In this document: piece after piece, positions 55,504 to 64,000 of the stretch
How the letters are laid out: the number at the start of each line of letters is the position of its first letter
Numbering within the stretch: the first letter of the stretch is position 1
Source: Pseudocolwellia sp. AS88
GTDB taxonomy: Bacteria > Pseudomonadota > Gammaproteobacteria > Enterobacterales > Alteromonadaceae
Length of the DNA stretch: 64,000 bases
Assembly (NCBI RefSeq): GCF_030551755.1
Contig: NZ_JAUPEC010000007.1
Location: 62,001 to 126,000, forward strand
Reading direction: 5' to 3'
Notes under the pieces: model-generated
What the model was told of the DNA's origin: nothing
The model's input: the letters and a program-made list of their open reading frames with translations, nothing else
The model's database searches: none
Program-made: the position numbers and the translations under genes

Positions 55504-56181
55504 ATGACTGATCTAAATTCATCTTCTGCCACCTTGTCGGAAAATGGAAAAACACCTTTTGCTGAACGTTTTAGAGGTTATTTCCCTGTTGTAGTTGACG
55601 TAGAAACTGCCGGCTTTAATTCACAAACTGATGCCCTACTTGAAATAGCAGCAACTACTTTAGCTCTTGATGAAGAAGGAAATTTTTCATTAGATAAAAC
55701 AATACATTTTAATGTGGAGCCTTTTGAAGGCGCTAACTTAGAAAAAGCAGCATTAGAATTTACCGGCATTGATCCTACCAACCCACTTCGTGGCGCTGTA
55801 AGTGAAGAAGAAGCACTAAAAGCTATCTTTAAACTTATTCGTAAAAAGATGAAAGCAGTTGGTTGTCAGCGAGCGATTATGGTTGCTCACAATGCATCGT
55901 TTGATTTAGGTTTTGTTAACGCAGCTACCGAAAGATGTTTAATGAAACGCTCTCCATTTCACCCTTTTGTAAGTTTTGATACCACAACTCTTTCTGGTTT
56001 AGCTTTAGGCCAAACAGTATTAGCTAAAGCCTGTATTGCTGCAAAAATAGATTTCAATAACAGTGAAGCACATTCAGCATTATACGATACTGAAAAAACA
56101 GCTGAGTTATTTTGCCACATTGTCAACAAGTGGAAGAATCTAGGAGGATGGCCAATGATTGAAGAAGAAAGTAAAGAATAA
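55504..56181 (+). CDS. rnt: Ribonuclease T
   Basis: DEDD-family 3'-5' exonuclease that trims tRNA and other stable RNAs. It has 225 residues (215 in E. coli). Exo I is [11 protein letters not shown], Exo [15 protein letters not shown], Exo [17 protein letters not shown] with the catalytic His/Asp. I start at the ATG at 55504 (MTDLNSSS); a TTG 36 nt upstream is in frame but adds a basic stretch unlike the family. It is divergent from motY. Confidence 0.96.
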   Translation: MTDLNSSSATLSENGKTPFAERFRGYFPVVVDVETAGFNSQTDALLEIAATTLALDEEGNFSLDKTIHFNVEPFEGANLEKAALEFTGIDPTNPLRGAVSEEEALKAIFKLIRKKMKAVGCQRAIMVAHNASFDLGFVNAATERCLMKRSPFHPFVSFDTTTLSGLALGQTVLAKACIAAKIDFNNSEAHSALYDTEKTAELFCHIVNKWKNLGGWPMIEEESKE

Positions 56182-56274
56182 TATATTTATTAACCTATAT
56201 TTATAAGTTATTGAGAGTATGTATCAAATTATCACCACTAACTCCTTAAAAAAATCAACTTTGTAAAAAACGAA

Positions 56275-56305
56275 TAGAGATATTATCTAAACACTAATAT
56301 CTCTA
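56275..56305 (+). terminator. Possible rnt terminator hairpin
   Basis: A perfect 11-bp inverted repeat (TAGAGATATTA and TAATATCTCTA) with a 9-nt loop about 95 nt after the rnt stop. There is no T tract, so this is tentative. Confidence 0.4.
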
Positions 56306-56810
56306 ATCGCTATACCCGTATTTAAGAAGTAGCAAGAACATCCTAATAAGTGTTACACATTGGTTATATTTCAGTTCGCCAGCTAAACTTTTTTAAGGGA
56401 ACCCACCTATCTATATGCGACCTACCATTCAATAAAAACCAATCCAGTTTTTTATTAACTAAGGTATTACATTAGTTAATAGCCTTTTATCGTGATGGCA
56501 ACGTCACGTCTCCCTGCTTAACGTCAGTTACAGCCAACCATGGTTGTAACTGAATAACAGCTATTAAGAATTATAATTTCAACGCTGAGATAGGAACAGG
56601 TGCACGCTAAACTAATAAGAAAACATTAAGGCTTTAGGCCATCTGATAAATAAAAATCACACAAAGAAATGAATAAATGAACTATTGCGGTAAGCTTTAA
56701 ATAATGGAAATTGAATAAAAGCTAAAATTAAAATGAGAAAATATACAACAGGCTATAAGCGCGCCAATTCTGCTTTAAAAAATGTCTGAGTGAGAAATAA
56801 ATATCAGCTA

Positions 56811-56854
56811 TTACTGGCAGGACGCCAGTAAAGTGAAGTAGCACATGGATGTGC
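56811..56854. repeat. Tandem hairpins (REP-like) with CATGGATG apex
   Basis: TTACTGGC/GCCAGTAA (56811-56831, 5-nt loop) is followed 9 nt later by GCACATGGATGTGC (56841-56854). The second shares the CATGGATG apex with hairpins at 39169-39190 and 58065-58076. Confidence 0.5.
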
Positions 56855-56908
56855 GTTCTGAACGTTAGCTCTATATATTTATGAGAATGAGGAATAACAT
56901 TTTTCAGC

Positions 56909-56981
56909 AGCGCCATGGGAGTCCAGTGGGACGACGGCGGTAGCGTCCCTTTGGGTGTCGTCGCCACCGCGACAAAGGGGA
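56909..56981. repeat. GC-rich block with alternative hairpins
   Basis: GGGACG (56928-56933) pairs with CGTCCC (56944-56949), while CCCTTTG (56947-56953) pairs with CAAAGGG (56973-56979). The two stems share CCC at 56947-56949 and cannot form together. GTCC/GGAC (56921-56930) and GGTG/CACC within the second loop add further stems. It lies 45 nt upstream of the DUF2971 start. Confidence 0.5.
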
Positions 56982-57025
56982 GTTCTAAGCTTATAATATT
57001 GTTAACATAAAAAGGAAGCCAATGA

Positions 57026-57775
57026 ATGTTAGTAAAATATTTCGGAAAAGTATTTAATATCAATGAAAGTAAATGTGAATGCTCATATAAAGTTCGTACT
57101 GAGTTCTTAAAAAACGGATTATTTAGATTTACTCAGCCTAATAAATTAAATGATAAGGGAAGTGAATTTAAGTTATACCCTTATTTTAATAAAATATCAC
57201 CTTCAGACCGAGAATATGCAATTAACGATTATAAAAAAAATAACAACCAAATTAATCCTCCAGCATTAAGTGAAGAAGATATATTATGCAAATTAGGAAT
57301 TCCTAATGATACCAATAGTTATAATCCTTCAGAATGGTCTGGCTTTAATAGCAAACCGGCTGAACAATATTTTCAGGAAAATCAAATAAATAACATAGAA
57401 CAATTTAACGAAAATATTGTAGACAATATGAGTAAAGTTCTAGGTGTTTTTTCCTTATCAACAGACGCTTTAAATGAACATATGTGGGTAATGTATGCTA
57501 CTGAAGGAACAGGAATAGCAGTAGAATTTGATGAAAGCCACTCTTTCTTTGAAAAGAACATTCCGCAAACTGTATCGTATTTAAAAACTGATAGAGCAAC
57601 ATACACTCATTACAATGGAATAGAATTAATTAATGGTGTAAAACGAAAAAACTTTAATATTGAAAATTTTTCTAGTACTGAGATGAAAGATCTTTTTTAC
57701 AGATTGGCCTTATCTAAAAATAAATCATGGTCTCAAGAAAAAGAAAAAAGAATAATTATAGATTTAAAAAAGTAA
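57026..57775 (+). CDS. DUF2971 protein, zero-frame part (249 residues, ends at a slippery site)
   Basis: Starts at the ATG at 57026 behind AAGGAAG. DUF2971 features are seen in order: LFRFTQPNKLND near residues 32-43 (family pattern fsxPxxfND), LGVFSLSTDALNEHMWVMYA (fSLS...MWxxYa), EGTGIAVEFDES and KSWSQEKEKRIII (W..EkEwRii). Family members continue for another ~70 residues past this last motif, but here TAA follows at 57773. The missing end is present at once in the -1 frame. DUF2971 has no established biochemical function. AT content is higher than in the flanking core genes. Confidence 0.75.
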   Translation: MLVKYFGKVFNINESKCECSYKVRTEFLKNGLFRFTQPNKLNDKGSEFKLYPYFNKISPSDREYAINDYKKNNNQINPPALSEEDILCKLGIPNDTNSYNPSEWSGFNSKPAEQYFQENQINNIEQFNENIVDNMSKVLGVFSLSTDALNEHMWVMYATEGTGIAVEFDESHSFFEKNIPQTVSYLKTDRATYTHYNGIELINGVKRKNFNIENFSSTEMKDLFYRLALSKNKSWSQEKEKRIIIDLKK

Positions 57776-58002
57776 GTAATAGTGATGCTAATCATGATTT
57801 TCACGACATATACCCAAAAATCAGCTTACATAAAATACCATTTGAGGCATTTAAAAGTATCATTTTTGGCTATGCTTGTACTAAAGAATTCATTGATGAT
57901 GTTACAGGTCTAATAATAAATAATAGGTCGTTATCTCATATACATATAAAACATGTTAAACACGATCACTTTGGTAAATTAGTTTTCAAAGATAATAAAT
58001 AA
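57727..58002 (+). pseudogene. C-terminal part of the DUF2971 protein in the -1 frame
   Basis: The frame is open from before 57727, but the meaningful part starts at the slippery site (57772) and runs 76 codons to the stop at 58002. It contains ISLHKIPFEAFKSIIFGYA, which matches the family segment (kIpp.aI.eIifG) that should follow the W..EkE motif. A -1 shift at 57766-57772 would fuse both parts into a 325-residue protein of normal family length. If no shift occurs the gene is a pseudogene broken by loss of one A in a run of six. Confidence 0.6.
57766..57772 (+). other. A-AAA-AAG slippery heptamer
   Basis: Zero-frame codons TTA AAA AAG TAA contain A AAA AAG, the most efficient bacterial -1 slippery heptamer, used by dnaX and many IS elements. 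The stop codon follows directly. Upstream purine-rich AGAAAAAAG (57742-57750) could pair weakly with 16S rRNA; no strong downstream stem is evident. Confidence 0.5.
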
Positions 58003-58035
58003 AAAACCCGCGCTATCTATTAGATAAGGCGGGTT
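57999..58035 (-). terminator. Terminator of the suc operon
   Basis: AACCCGC (58005-58011) pairs with GCGGGTT (58029-58035), and TATCTA (58014-58019) with TAGATA (58021-58026) inside it. On the minus strand the T tract (complement of AAAAAA) follows, about 75 nt after the sucD stop. It may also stop transcription from the DUF2971 gene. Confidence 0.8.
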
Positions 58036-58038
58036 GAC

Positions 58039-58086
58039 ATACAGGGATGTATTAATGTCGTGATGGCATGGATGCCAAGGAACGAC
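58039..58086. repeat. Tandem hairpins (REP-like) between the suc terminator and sucD
   Basis: ATACA GGGA TGTAT (58039-58052) and, inside a GTCG/CGAC clamp (58057-58060 and 58083-58086), GGCA TGGA TGCC (58065-58076). The apex CATGGATG is the same as in hairpins at 39169-39190 and 56841-56854. It lies in the 3' untranslated part of the sucCD message. Confidence 0.5.
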
Positions 58087-58112
58087 AAAAATCACACATT
58101 AGAAGCCTTAGC

Positions 58113-58985
58113 TTACCAACCTGTTTTCTCTTTAAGTGCTGAACCGATTTCTGCTAAAGAACGAACAGTTTTAACACCAGCCGCTTCTAATGCTGCAAAT
58201 TTCTCATCAGCTGTACCTTTACCACCAGCGATAATCGCGCCAGCATGACCCATACGCTTACCTTCTGGTGCAGTAACACCAGCAATGTAAGAAACAACAG
58301 GCTTAGTAACGTTAGCTTTGATGTATTCTGCAGCTTCTTCTTCAGCTGTTCCACCGATTTCACCAATCATTACGATTGCTTCAGTTTGTGGATCGTTTTG
58401 GAACATTTCCAATACGTCGATGAAGTTAGTACCTGGAATTGGATCACCACCGATACCTACACAAGTAGATTGGCCGAAACCAGCATCAGTTGTTTGCTTA
58501 ACAGCTTCATAAGTTAAAGTACCTGAACGAGATACGATACCTACTTTACCTGGTAAGTGAATGTGACCTGGCATAATACCAATTTTAGTTTCGCCTGGAG
58601 TGATAACACCTGGACAGTTAGGACCGATCATACGAACGCCCGTTTCTTCAAGCTTAACTTTAACGTCAACCATATCTAAAGTTGGGATACCTTCAGTAAT
58701 AGTAACGATAAGTTCGATGCCAGCATCGATAGCTTCTAAAATTGCATCTTTACAGAATGGAGCTGGAACGTAGATAACTGTAGCTGTTGCGCCAGTTGCT
58801 TCTACTGCATCACGTACTGTGTTAAATACAGGTAAACCAAGGTGAGTTTGACCACCCTTGCCTGGTGATACGCCACCAACCATTTGTGTACCGTATTCTA
58901 AAGCTTGCTCTGAATGGAATGTACCTTGACCACCAGTGAAACCTTGACAGATAACTTTAGTATCTTTATTAATTAATACAGACAT
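58113..58985 (-). CDS. sucD: Succinyl-CoA synthetase alpha subunit
   Basis: Alpha subunit of the TCA-cycle enzyme that makes ATP/GTP from succinyl-CoA. It has 290 residues (289 in E. coli). CoA-binding segment [20 protein letters not shown], the [12 protein letters not shown] motif, and the phospho-His loop GHAGAI (His of MGHAGAII) are intact. It overlaps the sucC stop by one base (TAATG), showing translational coupling. Last gene of sucABCD. Confidence 0.98.
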   Translation of the reverse strand: MSVLINKDTKVICQGFTGGQGTFHSEQALEYGTQMVGGVSPGKGGQTHLGLPVFNTVRDAVEATGATATVIYVPAPFCKDAILEAIDAGIELIVTITEGIPTLDMVDVKVKLEETGVRMIGPNCPGVITPGETKIGIMPGHIHLPGKVGIVSRSGTLTYEAVKQTTDAGFGQSTCVGIGGDPIPGTNFIDVLEMFQNDPQTEAIVMIGEIGGTAEEEAAEYIKANVTKPVVSYIAGVTAPEGKRMGHAGAIIAGGKGTADEKFAALEAAGVKTVRSLAEIGSALKEKTGW

Positions 58986-60151
58986 TATTTGCCCTCCGCA
59001 GCTGCAACAACTTTGTTTGCTGCATCAGTTAATGATTCAGCTGCAATGATGTTTACATCAGAGCTAGCTAATACTGCACGACCTGCGTCTGCATTTGTAC
59101 CTTCTAAACGTACAACTACTGGTACTTTAACGCCTACTTCTTTAACAGCAGCGATAATACCTTCAGCGATCATGTCACAACGAACGATGCCACCAAAGAT
59201 GTTAACTAAAACAGCTTTAACGTTATCGTCAGAAAGGATAATTTTGAATGCTTCAGAAACACGTTCTTTAGTCGCCCCGCCGCCAACATCTAGGAAGTTA
59301 GCTGGCTTGCCGCCGTGTAAGTTAACGATATCCATAGTACCCATTGCTAGGCCTGCTCCGTTAACCATACAACCAACGTTACCGTCTAATGCTACGTAGT
59401 TTAATTCAAACTTAGCGGCATGTGCTTCACGCTCATCTTCTTGAGATGGATCGTGCATTGCGCGGATTTTAGGTTGACGGTATAAAGCATTACCATCGAT
59501 ACCAATTTTACCGTCTAAACAGTGAAGGTTACCTTCGTCAGTAATTACTAACGGGTTGATTTCTAATAATGCGAAATCGAAATCTTCAAACATTTTACCA
59601 AGACCCATAAAGATCTTAACAAATTGCTTCATTTGAGTAGGGTTTAAACCTAACTTGAAGCCTAAATCACGTGCTTGATATGCTTGAGGACCAACCAATG
59701 GATCAATCTCAGCTTTGTGAATTAACTCTGGAGTTTCTTCAGCAATCTTCTCAATATCAACACCACCTTCAGTAGATGCCATAAATACTACTTTACGAGA
59801 ACCACGGTCAACAACTGCACCTAGGTATAATTCGTTAGCAATATCAGTACAGCTTTCTACTAAAATTTTAGCAACCGGTTGACCGTTTGCATCTGTTTGG
59901 TAAGTAACTAAGTTCTTACCTAACCAGTTTTCAGCGAAATCTTTAATTTCTTGCTTTGATTTAACTAGCTTTACGCCACCAGCTTTACCACGTCCACCTG
60001 CGTGAACCTGAGTTTTAACAACCCACATATCGCCGCCAATCTTGTCAGCAGCTTCAGCAGCTTCTTGAGCGGTATCGCAAGCGAAACCTTCAGAAACTGG
60101 TAATCCATATTCAGCGAATAATTGTTTCGCTTGGTACTCATGCAAATTCAT
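58985..60151 (-). CDS. sucC: Succinyl-CoA synthetase beta subunit
   Basis: Beta subunit with the ATP-grasp nucleotide site. It has 388 residues, identical to E. coli. N-terminal [37 protein letters not shown] and the C-terminal [18 protein letters not shown] start at the ATG at 60151; the open frame extends to 60286 but those residues are not family-like. The 270-bp gap to sucB contains a terminator and a possible -10 (TATACT, 60252-60247), so sucCD may also be transcribed on its own. Confidence 0.97.
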   Translation of the reverse strand: MNLHEYQAKQLFAEYGLPVSEGFACDTAQEAAEAADKIGGDMWVVKTQVHAGGRGKAGGVKLVKSKQEIKDFAENWLGKNLVTYQTDANGQPVAKILVESCTDIANELYLGAVVDRGSRKVVFMASTEGGVDIEKIAEETPELIHKAEIDPLVGPQAYQARDLGFKLGLNPTQMKQFVKIFMGLGKMFEDFDFALLEINPLVITDEGNLHCLDGKIGIDGNALYRQPKIRAMHDPSQEDEREAHAAKFELNYVALDGNVGCMVNGAGLAMGTMDIVNLHGGKPANFLDVGGGATKERVSEAFKIILSDDNVKAVLVNIFGGIVRCDMIAEGIIAAVKEVGVKVPVVVRLEGTNADAGRAVLASSDVNIIAAESLTDAANKVVAAAEGK

Positions 60152-60354
60152 GGTGTTATTTCCATTTATCTGTAAATGATGACAACGACTCTTTACTAAA
60201 TTTCTTATAAATTCAGTTAGTTCGCTGCCAGTGAAAAATCGGACAAAGTATAGTACAAAAGCCCTATTTTTAATAGTAATTATCACTATACGTATTTGTT
60301 ATAACCACTATAACTTAGTGTGATACTAACTCGATTTATTATTAACCTTTAAAT

Positions 60355-60392
60355 AATAAAAAACCCCTGAACACTAGTGCTCAAGGGTTTAC
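60355..60392 (-). terminator. Terminator or attenuator between sucB and sucC
   Basis: AAACCC (60361-60366) with GGGTTT (60385-60390) and a mostly paired interior (CTGAACAC with GTGCTCAA, wobbles included). On the minus strand a T tract (TTTTTTATTATTT) follows. It may separate sucAB from sucCD. Confidence 0.75.
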
Positions 60393-60424
60393 TAATTAGT
60401 TATTTAAAACTAATGCTCAATCAG

Positions 60425-61912
60425 TTAGATATCAAGTAATAAACGAGCTGGATCTTCTAATAACTCTTTGATAGTTACTAAGAAGCCAACAGATTCTTTA
60501 CCATCAATTAAACGGTGATCGTAAGATAATGCTAAGTACATCATTGGTAATATTTCAACTTTACCATTAACTGCCATTGGGCGGTCTTGGATTTTGTGCA
60601 TTCCTAAAATAGCCGCTTGTGGCAAGTTAAGAATTGGTGTTGATAATAATGAACCAAATACACCACCATTAGTGATAGTAAAATTGCCACCTTGCATATC
60701 AGCCATTGCTAATTTGCCATCACGACCTTTAATTGCAAGGTCACGAATACCGTTTTCAATACCAGCCATGTTTAATTGGTCAGCATCACGTAATACAGGT
60801 GTAACTAAACCACGTGGCGTTGATACAGCGATGCTGATATCAAAGTAATTGTGGTAAACAATGTCATCACCATCAATTGAAGCATTAACAGCAGGGAAAC
60901 GTTTTAACGCTTCAGTTACAGCTTTAACGTAGAAAGACATAAAGCCTAAACGCGTATCATGAGTTTTCTCAAATAAGTCTTTATATTGAGCACGTAAATC
61001 CATGATTGGCTTCATGTTAACTTCGTTGAACGTTGTTAACATAGCTGTTGAGTTTTTAGCTTCAAGTAAACGTGTAGCAATTGTTTTACGTAGGCGTGTC
61101 ATTGGAACACGTTTCTGTGTACGCTCGCCTAAGTCTTGCGCTACAGGAGCTGCTGCTTTAGCTGGCGCTGCTGCTGGTTTAGCTTGAGCTGAGTTAGCTG
61201 CGGCTTCAACGTCTTCTTTAGAAATACGTCCGCCTTTACCAGAACCTACTACCTGAGAAGCTGTAAGTCCCTTTTCAGTCATTAAACGACGTACTGAAGG
61301 GCTTGCTAATTCATCACTGCTAAGTGCTTCTTCAGAAGATGCTGCTGGAGCTGCACTTGCTGTAGCGCCTGCATTAAGTTCACCAATTTTTTGGTTGCCT
61401 AATACTGTATCGCCTTCAGCGTGAATGATTTTACCCACAACACCACTTTCTTGAGCTACAACTTCTAACACAACTTTATCAGTTTCAATATCAACTAAGT
61501 TTTGGTCAACAGTAACTGTGTCGCCTTCAGCAACGTGCCATCCTGCAACAGTCGCATCAGCTACTGATTCAGGTAAAACTGGAACAACGATGTCGATAAC
61601 TTTAGCTGTGCTTGCTACAGGAGCAGCCTCTGCTGGTGCACTTGCTGCAGGAGCTTCTGCAGTAGCAGACGCTTCGCCTTCAGCTAGGATAGCAATAACT
61701 TGTGATCCTAGTACTGTAGAGCCTTCAACTTCTTTTATTTCAGTGATTACACCGTCAGAAGTTGCTGGTACTTCAAGTACTACTTTATCAGTTTCGATAT
61801 CAACTAATACTTGATCGCGTGTAACTTTATCGCCTACTTGTACATGCCAAGTAGCTACTGTTGCATCTGCAACTGATTCAGGTAAAACAGGAACCTTAAT
61901 TTCGGTTGTCAT
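60425..61912 (-). CDS. sucB: 2-oxoglutarate dehydrogenase E2 (dihydrolipoyllysine succinyltransferase) with two lipoyl domains
   Basis: Core E2 of the 2-oxoglutarate dehydrogenase complex, 495 residues. Two lipoyl domains follow each other at about residues 4-77 and 106-180, each with [11 protein letters not shown]; the lipoylated lysines are K43 and K146. A Pro/Ala-rich hinge separates them. Then the E1/E3-binding domain ([13 protein letters not shown]) and the catalytic domain, with [17 protein letters not shown] at the C-terminus (active His and Asp). E. coli SucB has one lipoyl domain (about 405 residues), so this is a longer form. It is co-directional with sucA, 27 nt behind it. Confidence 0.96.
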   Translation of the reverse strand: MTTEIKVPVLPESVADATVATWHVQVGDKVTRDQVLVDIETDKVVLEVPATSDGVITEIKEVEGSTVLGSQVIAILAEGEASATAEAPAASAPAEAAPVASTAKVIDIVVPVLPESVADATVAGWHVAEGDTVTVDQNLVDIETDKVVLEVVAQESGVVGKIIHAEGDTVLGNQKIGELNAGATASAAPAASSEEALSSDELASPSVRRLMTEKGLTASQVVGSGKGGRISKEDVEAAANSAQAKPAAAPAKAAAPVAQDLGERTQKRVPMTRLRKTIATRLLEAKNSTAMLTTFNEVNMKPIMDLRAQYKDLFEKTHDTRLGFMSFYVKAVTEALKRFPAVNASIDGDDIVYHNYFDISIAVSTPRGLVTPVLRDADQLNMAGIENGIRDLAIKGRDGKLAMADMQGGNFTITNGGVFGSLLSTPILNLPQAAILGMHKIQDRPMAVNGKVEILPMMYLALSYDHRLIDGKESVGFLVTIKELLEDPARLLLDI

Positions 61913-61939
61913 TTATTTTATTCCTTAACAAAAACTAGT

Positions 61940-64000
61940 CTATTCAACATTTAGCGCGTTTTGGACTAGCGCTTGTTGCTCTTTAACATGAACTGACATA
62001 TAACCTACAGCTGGTGCTGCAGAAGCTGCACGACCTGCATATGTCAAATTAGTACCTACTGGTATTACTGCTCTGAAGTGATGCTGAGAACAATACCAAG
62101 CACCTTGGTTTTGTGGCTCTTCTTGGCACCAAACAAAATCTTTTGCGTTTTCATATTTTGCGATTTCAGCTGTAAGATCTTTCTCTGGGAAAGGATAAAG
62201 CTGTTCAATACGAATAATAGCAATATTATTAAGTTCGTTTTTACGACGCTGTTCTAATAGTTCGTAATAAACTTTACCACTACAGAATATAACTCTTTCA
62301 ACATCTTTCGGCGTTATTTCATCAACTTCACCAATTACGTTGTGGAACTCACCAGTTGCTAACTCTTCTAATGAAGAAACAGCTAATGGATGGCGTAATA
62401 ATGATTTAGGTGACATAACAACAAGTGGACGACGCATAGGACGAACAACTTGACGACGTAACATGTTAAATACTTGAGCAGGAGTAGATGGAACACATAC
62501 TTGCATATTATGATCTGCACATAATTGTAAGAAGCGCTCTAAACGTGCTGATGAATGCTCTGGTCCTTGACCTTCATAACCATGAGGTAACAACATTGTA
62601 AGACCACATAAGCGACCCCACTTTTGTTCACCTGACGAGATAAATTGATCAAATACTACTTGTGCACAGTTAGCAAAGTCACCGAATTGTGCTTCCCAAA
62701 TAGTTAAACCTGCAGGTTCAGCTGTTGTGTAACCATATTCAAAAGCAAGAACTGAAACTTCTGATAATACCGAATCATGAACATCAAATGGACCTTGTCC
62801 TTCTCTGATGTTTTGTAATGGTAAATATTTAGAAGCATTTTCTTGATTATGTAATACAGCATGACGGTGGAAGAATGTACCACGACCAGCATCTTGACCC
62901 GTAAGTCGAACACGTTTGCCTTCATCTACTATAGAGGCATAAGCTAAATTTTCAGCCATACCCCAATCAAGTAATTTTTCGCCCGAAGCCATTTTAACGC
63001 GGTCATCATAAATTTTCTGAACACGACCGTGTACTTTATGTTCTTCAGGGAAAGTTGAAACTTTTTTGGCAAGTTCTTTTAACTTATCAATTGAAATTTC
63101 TTTTTCGTACTCATCATCCCAGTTGTGACCTAAGTATGGAGACCAATCAACAGAATGCTCTGTCATAGGACGCCATTGCTCAACAGTACACTGACCTTCG
63201 TCTAACAACTTACGATAGTATGCTGCCAATTCATCAGATTTTTCTTTCGAAATACTTGATTCATTTGCAAGTTTATCTGCATATAACTGACGAGGAGTAG
63301 GATGTTTTTTAACGATTTTGTACATTAACGGCTGAGTTGCACTAGGCTCATCGGCTTCGTTATGTCCATGACGACGGTAACAAACTAAGTCAATGACAAC
63401 GTCACGTTTAAATTCGTTGCGGTAATCTAATGCAATTTGAGTTGCTAAGATCACTGCTTCTGGATCATCACCATTTACATGTAAAATCGGCGCTGAAACC
63501 ATTTTCGCAATTTCAGTACAGTATTCACCACTACGTGTATCTTGAGGATCAGATGTTGTAAAACCAACTTGGTTATTTACAACAATACGTATTGTTCCGC
63601 CAACTTTAAATGCACGCGCTTGCGACATGTTGAAAGTTTCTTGTACAACACCTTGACCAGCAATTGCTGAATCACCGTGAATAGTAATAGGTAAGACTAA
63701 GTCGCCTTGGCTACAGTTACGACGATCTAAACGAGCGCGAACAGAACCAATAACTACTGGGTTAACTATTTCAAGGTGAGATGGGTTAAATGCTAATGCT
63801 AAATGAACATTGCCACCCGGAGTTACAAAATCAGAAGAATAACCTTGGTGGTATTTAACGTCACCTGAAGATAATATTTCATCATGCTTGCCGCCGAACT
63901 CGTCAAATAGTTTAGATGGGTTTTTACCCATAACGTTAACAAGAACATTTAAGCGGCCTCTGTGTGCCATACCCATAACAACTTCTTTAGCACCTGCAGT
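61940..64000 (-). CDS. sucA: 2-oxoglutarate dehydrogenase E1 (partial)
   Basis: Thiamine-diphosphate decarboxylase of the complex. 686 codons are in the window; the N-terminus (about 250 residues in the family) lies beyond the right edge. Seen: VVMGMAHRGRLNVLVNVMGK, the ThDP-binding GDSAIAGQGVVQE and VVIDLVCYRRHGHNEADEP, VRLTGQDAGRGTFFHRHAVL, and the C-terminal QNQGAWYCSQHH. First of the visible sucABCD run. Confidence 0.97.
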   Translation of the reverse strand, partial: TAGAKEVVMGMAHRGRLNVLVNVMGKNPSKLFDEFGGKHDEILSSGDVKYHQGYSSDFVTPGGNVHLALAFNPSHLEIVNPVVIGSVRARLDRRNCSQGDLVLPITIHGDSAIAGQGVVQETFNMSQARAFKVGGTIRIVVNNQVGFTTSDPQDTRSGEYCTEIAKMVSAPILHVNGDDPEAVILATQIALDYRNEFKRDVVIDLVCYRRHGHNEADEPSATQPLMYKIVKKHPTPRQLYADKLANESSISKEKSDELAAYYRKLLDEGQCTVEQWRPMTEHSVDWSPYLGHNWDDEYEKEISIDKLKELAKKVSTFPEEHKVHGRVQKIYDDRVKMASGEKLLDWGMAENLAYASIVDEGKRVRLTGQDAGRGTFFHRHAVLHNQENASKYLPLQNIREGQGPFDVHDSVLSEVSVLAFEYGYTTAEPAGLTIWEAQFGDFANCAQVVFDQFISSGEQKWGRLCGLTMLLPHGYEGQGPEHSSARLERFLQLCADHNMQVCVPSTPAQVFNMLRRQVVRPMRRPLVVMSPKSLLRHPLAVSSLEELATGEFHNVIGEVDEITPKDVERVIFCSGKVYYELLEQRRKNELNNIAIIRIEQLYPFPEKDLTAEIAKYENAKDFVWCQEEPQNQGAWYCSQHHFRAVIPVGTNLTYAGRAASAAPAVGYMSVHVKEQQALVQNALNVE

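Larger units (their letters stand above)
56182..57025. other. 0.84 kb structured, gene-poor region between rnt and the DUF2971 gene
   Basis: No gene supported. It holds a chain of hairpins: TAGAGATATTA/TAATATCTCTA (56275-56305, perfect 11 bp, possible rnt terminator), CAGTTACA/TGTAACTG (56525-56552), TTACTGGC/GCCAGTAA (56811-56831), GCACAT/ATGTGC (56841-56854), and a GC-rich block at 56909-56981. The GC-rich part contrasts sharply with its AT-rich surroundings. The mosaic look suggests insertions and decayed mobile DNA, but no transposase is recognisable. Confidence 0.55.

Noticed and set aside
56600-56900. Possible integron attC site near the DUF2971 gene (AACGTTAGC, several hairpins)
   Set aside because: I could not find the paired R and L boxes (RYYYAAC and GTTRRRY) with the expected spacing, and no integrase is in the window.
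56728-57063. A 111-codon minus-strand open frame across the structured region and the DUF2971 start
   Set aside because: It overlaps the GC-rich hairpin block and the start of a better supported gene, has no Shine-Dalgarno, and its composition follows the inverted repeats; it is probably a chance reading.
60152-60286. 45-residue N-terminal extension of SucC
   Set aside because: SucC from the ATG at 60151 has the exact family length and start sequence; the extension contains a possible promoter.

Overview
The window looks like the chromosome of a marine gammaproteobacterium of the order Alteromonadales, most like Colwelliaceae (Colwellia or Thalassotalea type). The evidence is AT-rich DNA, a monomeric isocitrate dehydrogenase, SMC together with ZipA, a MotY next to RNase T, a succinate dehydrogenase-type suc block, and the ftsK-lrp-ald-trxB-aat-bpt-infA-clpA-clpS-cspD order. 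This assignment is inference from gene content and order; no rRNA is present. I saw no tRNA, rRNA, CRISPR array, intact insertion sequence or prophage.

Layout. 1-13535: ftsK (cut by the left edge), lrp and ald (divergent), a 2-oxoglutarate oxygenase, trxB, aat, bpt, infA, then clpS-clpA on the minus strand, cspD, and monomeric icd. 13688-18905: a ribosomal pseudouridine synthase, nudJ, mnmA, hflD, purB and a hotdog thioesterase. 19113-25807: a TonB-dependent receptor, a PerM-type permease with a TusA-like protein, and the envelope quality-control group bepA, arsC-like, DUF2069. 25916-33419: a large lipoprotein with an HExxH motif, hda with a DUF2066 protein, purM-purN, a DUF3108 protein, and a class II glutamine amidotransferase. 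33757-43577: fadE, a two-component system beside a 1.1 kb gene-free stretch, two small membrane proteins, an ABC half-exporter and an OmpA-family porin. 43710-56181: ligA, zipA and smc in one minus-strand run, cysZ, a small exported protein, an M1 aminopeptidase, motY and rnt. 56182-58035: an 0.84 kb structured, gene-poor stretch and a DUF2971 gene split by a -1 shift. 58113-64000: sucD, sucC, sucB and sucA (cut by the right edge).

Most of the window is ordinary core genome: cell division and chromosome segregation (ftsK, zipA, smc, ligA, hda), N-degron proteolysis (aat and bpt add the degron, ClpS delivers it, ClpA unfolds it, all within 4.6 kb), purine synthesis (purB, purM, purN) and the TCA cycle (icd, sucABCD). 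The accessory-looking parts are 38478-39581 and 56182-58086. The second holds the best candidates for something new: a gene whose two halves meet exactly at a textbook A-AAA-AAG slippery heptamer, a GC-rich block able to form mutually exclusive hairpins, and a family of small hairpins that share a CA(G/T)GGATG apex while their stems co-vary.

Several starts are placed downstream of the longest open frame because a promoter, a Shine-Dalgarno site, a hairpin or family length decides it (lrp, trxB, mnmA, purB, tusA-like, bepA, arsC-like, purM, the ABC exporter, the OmpA porin, the aminopeptidase, motY, rnt, sucC).
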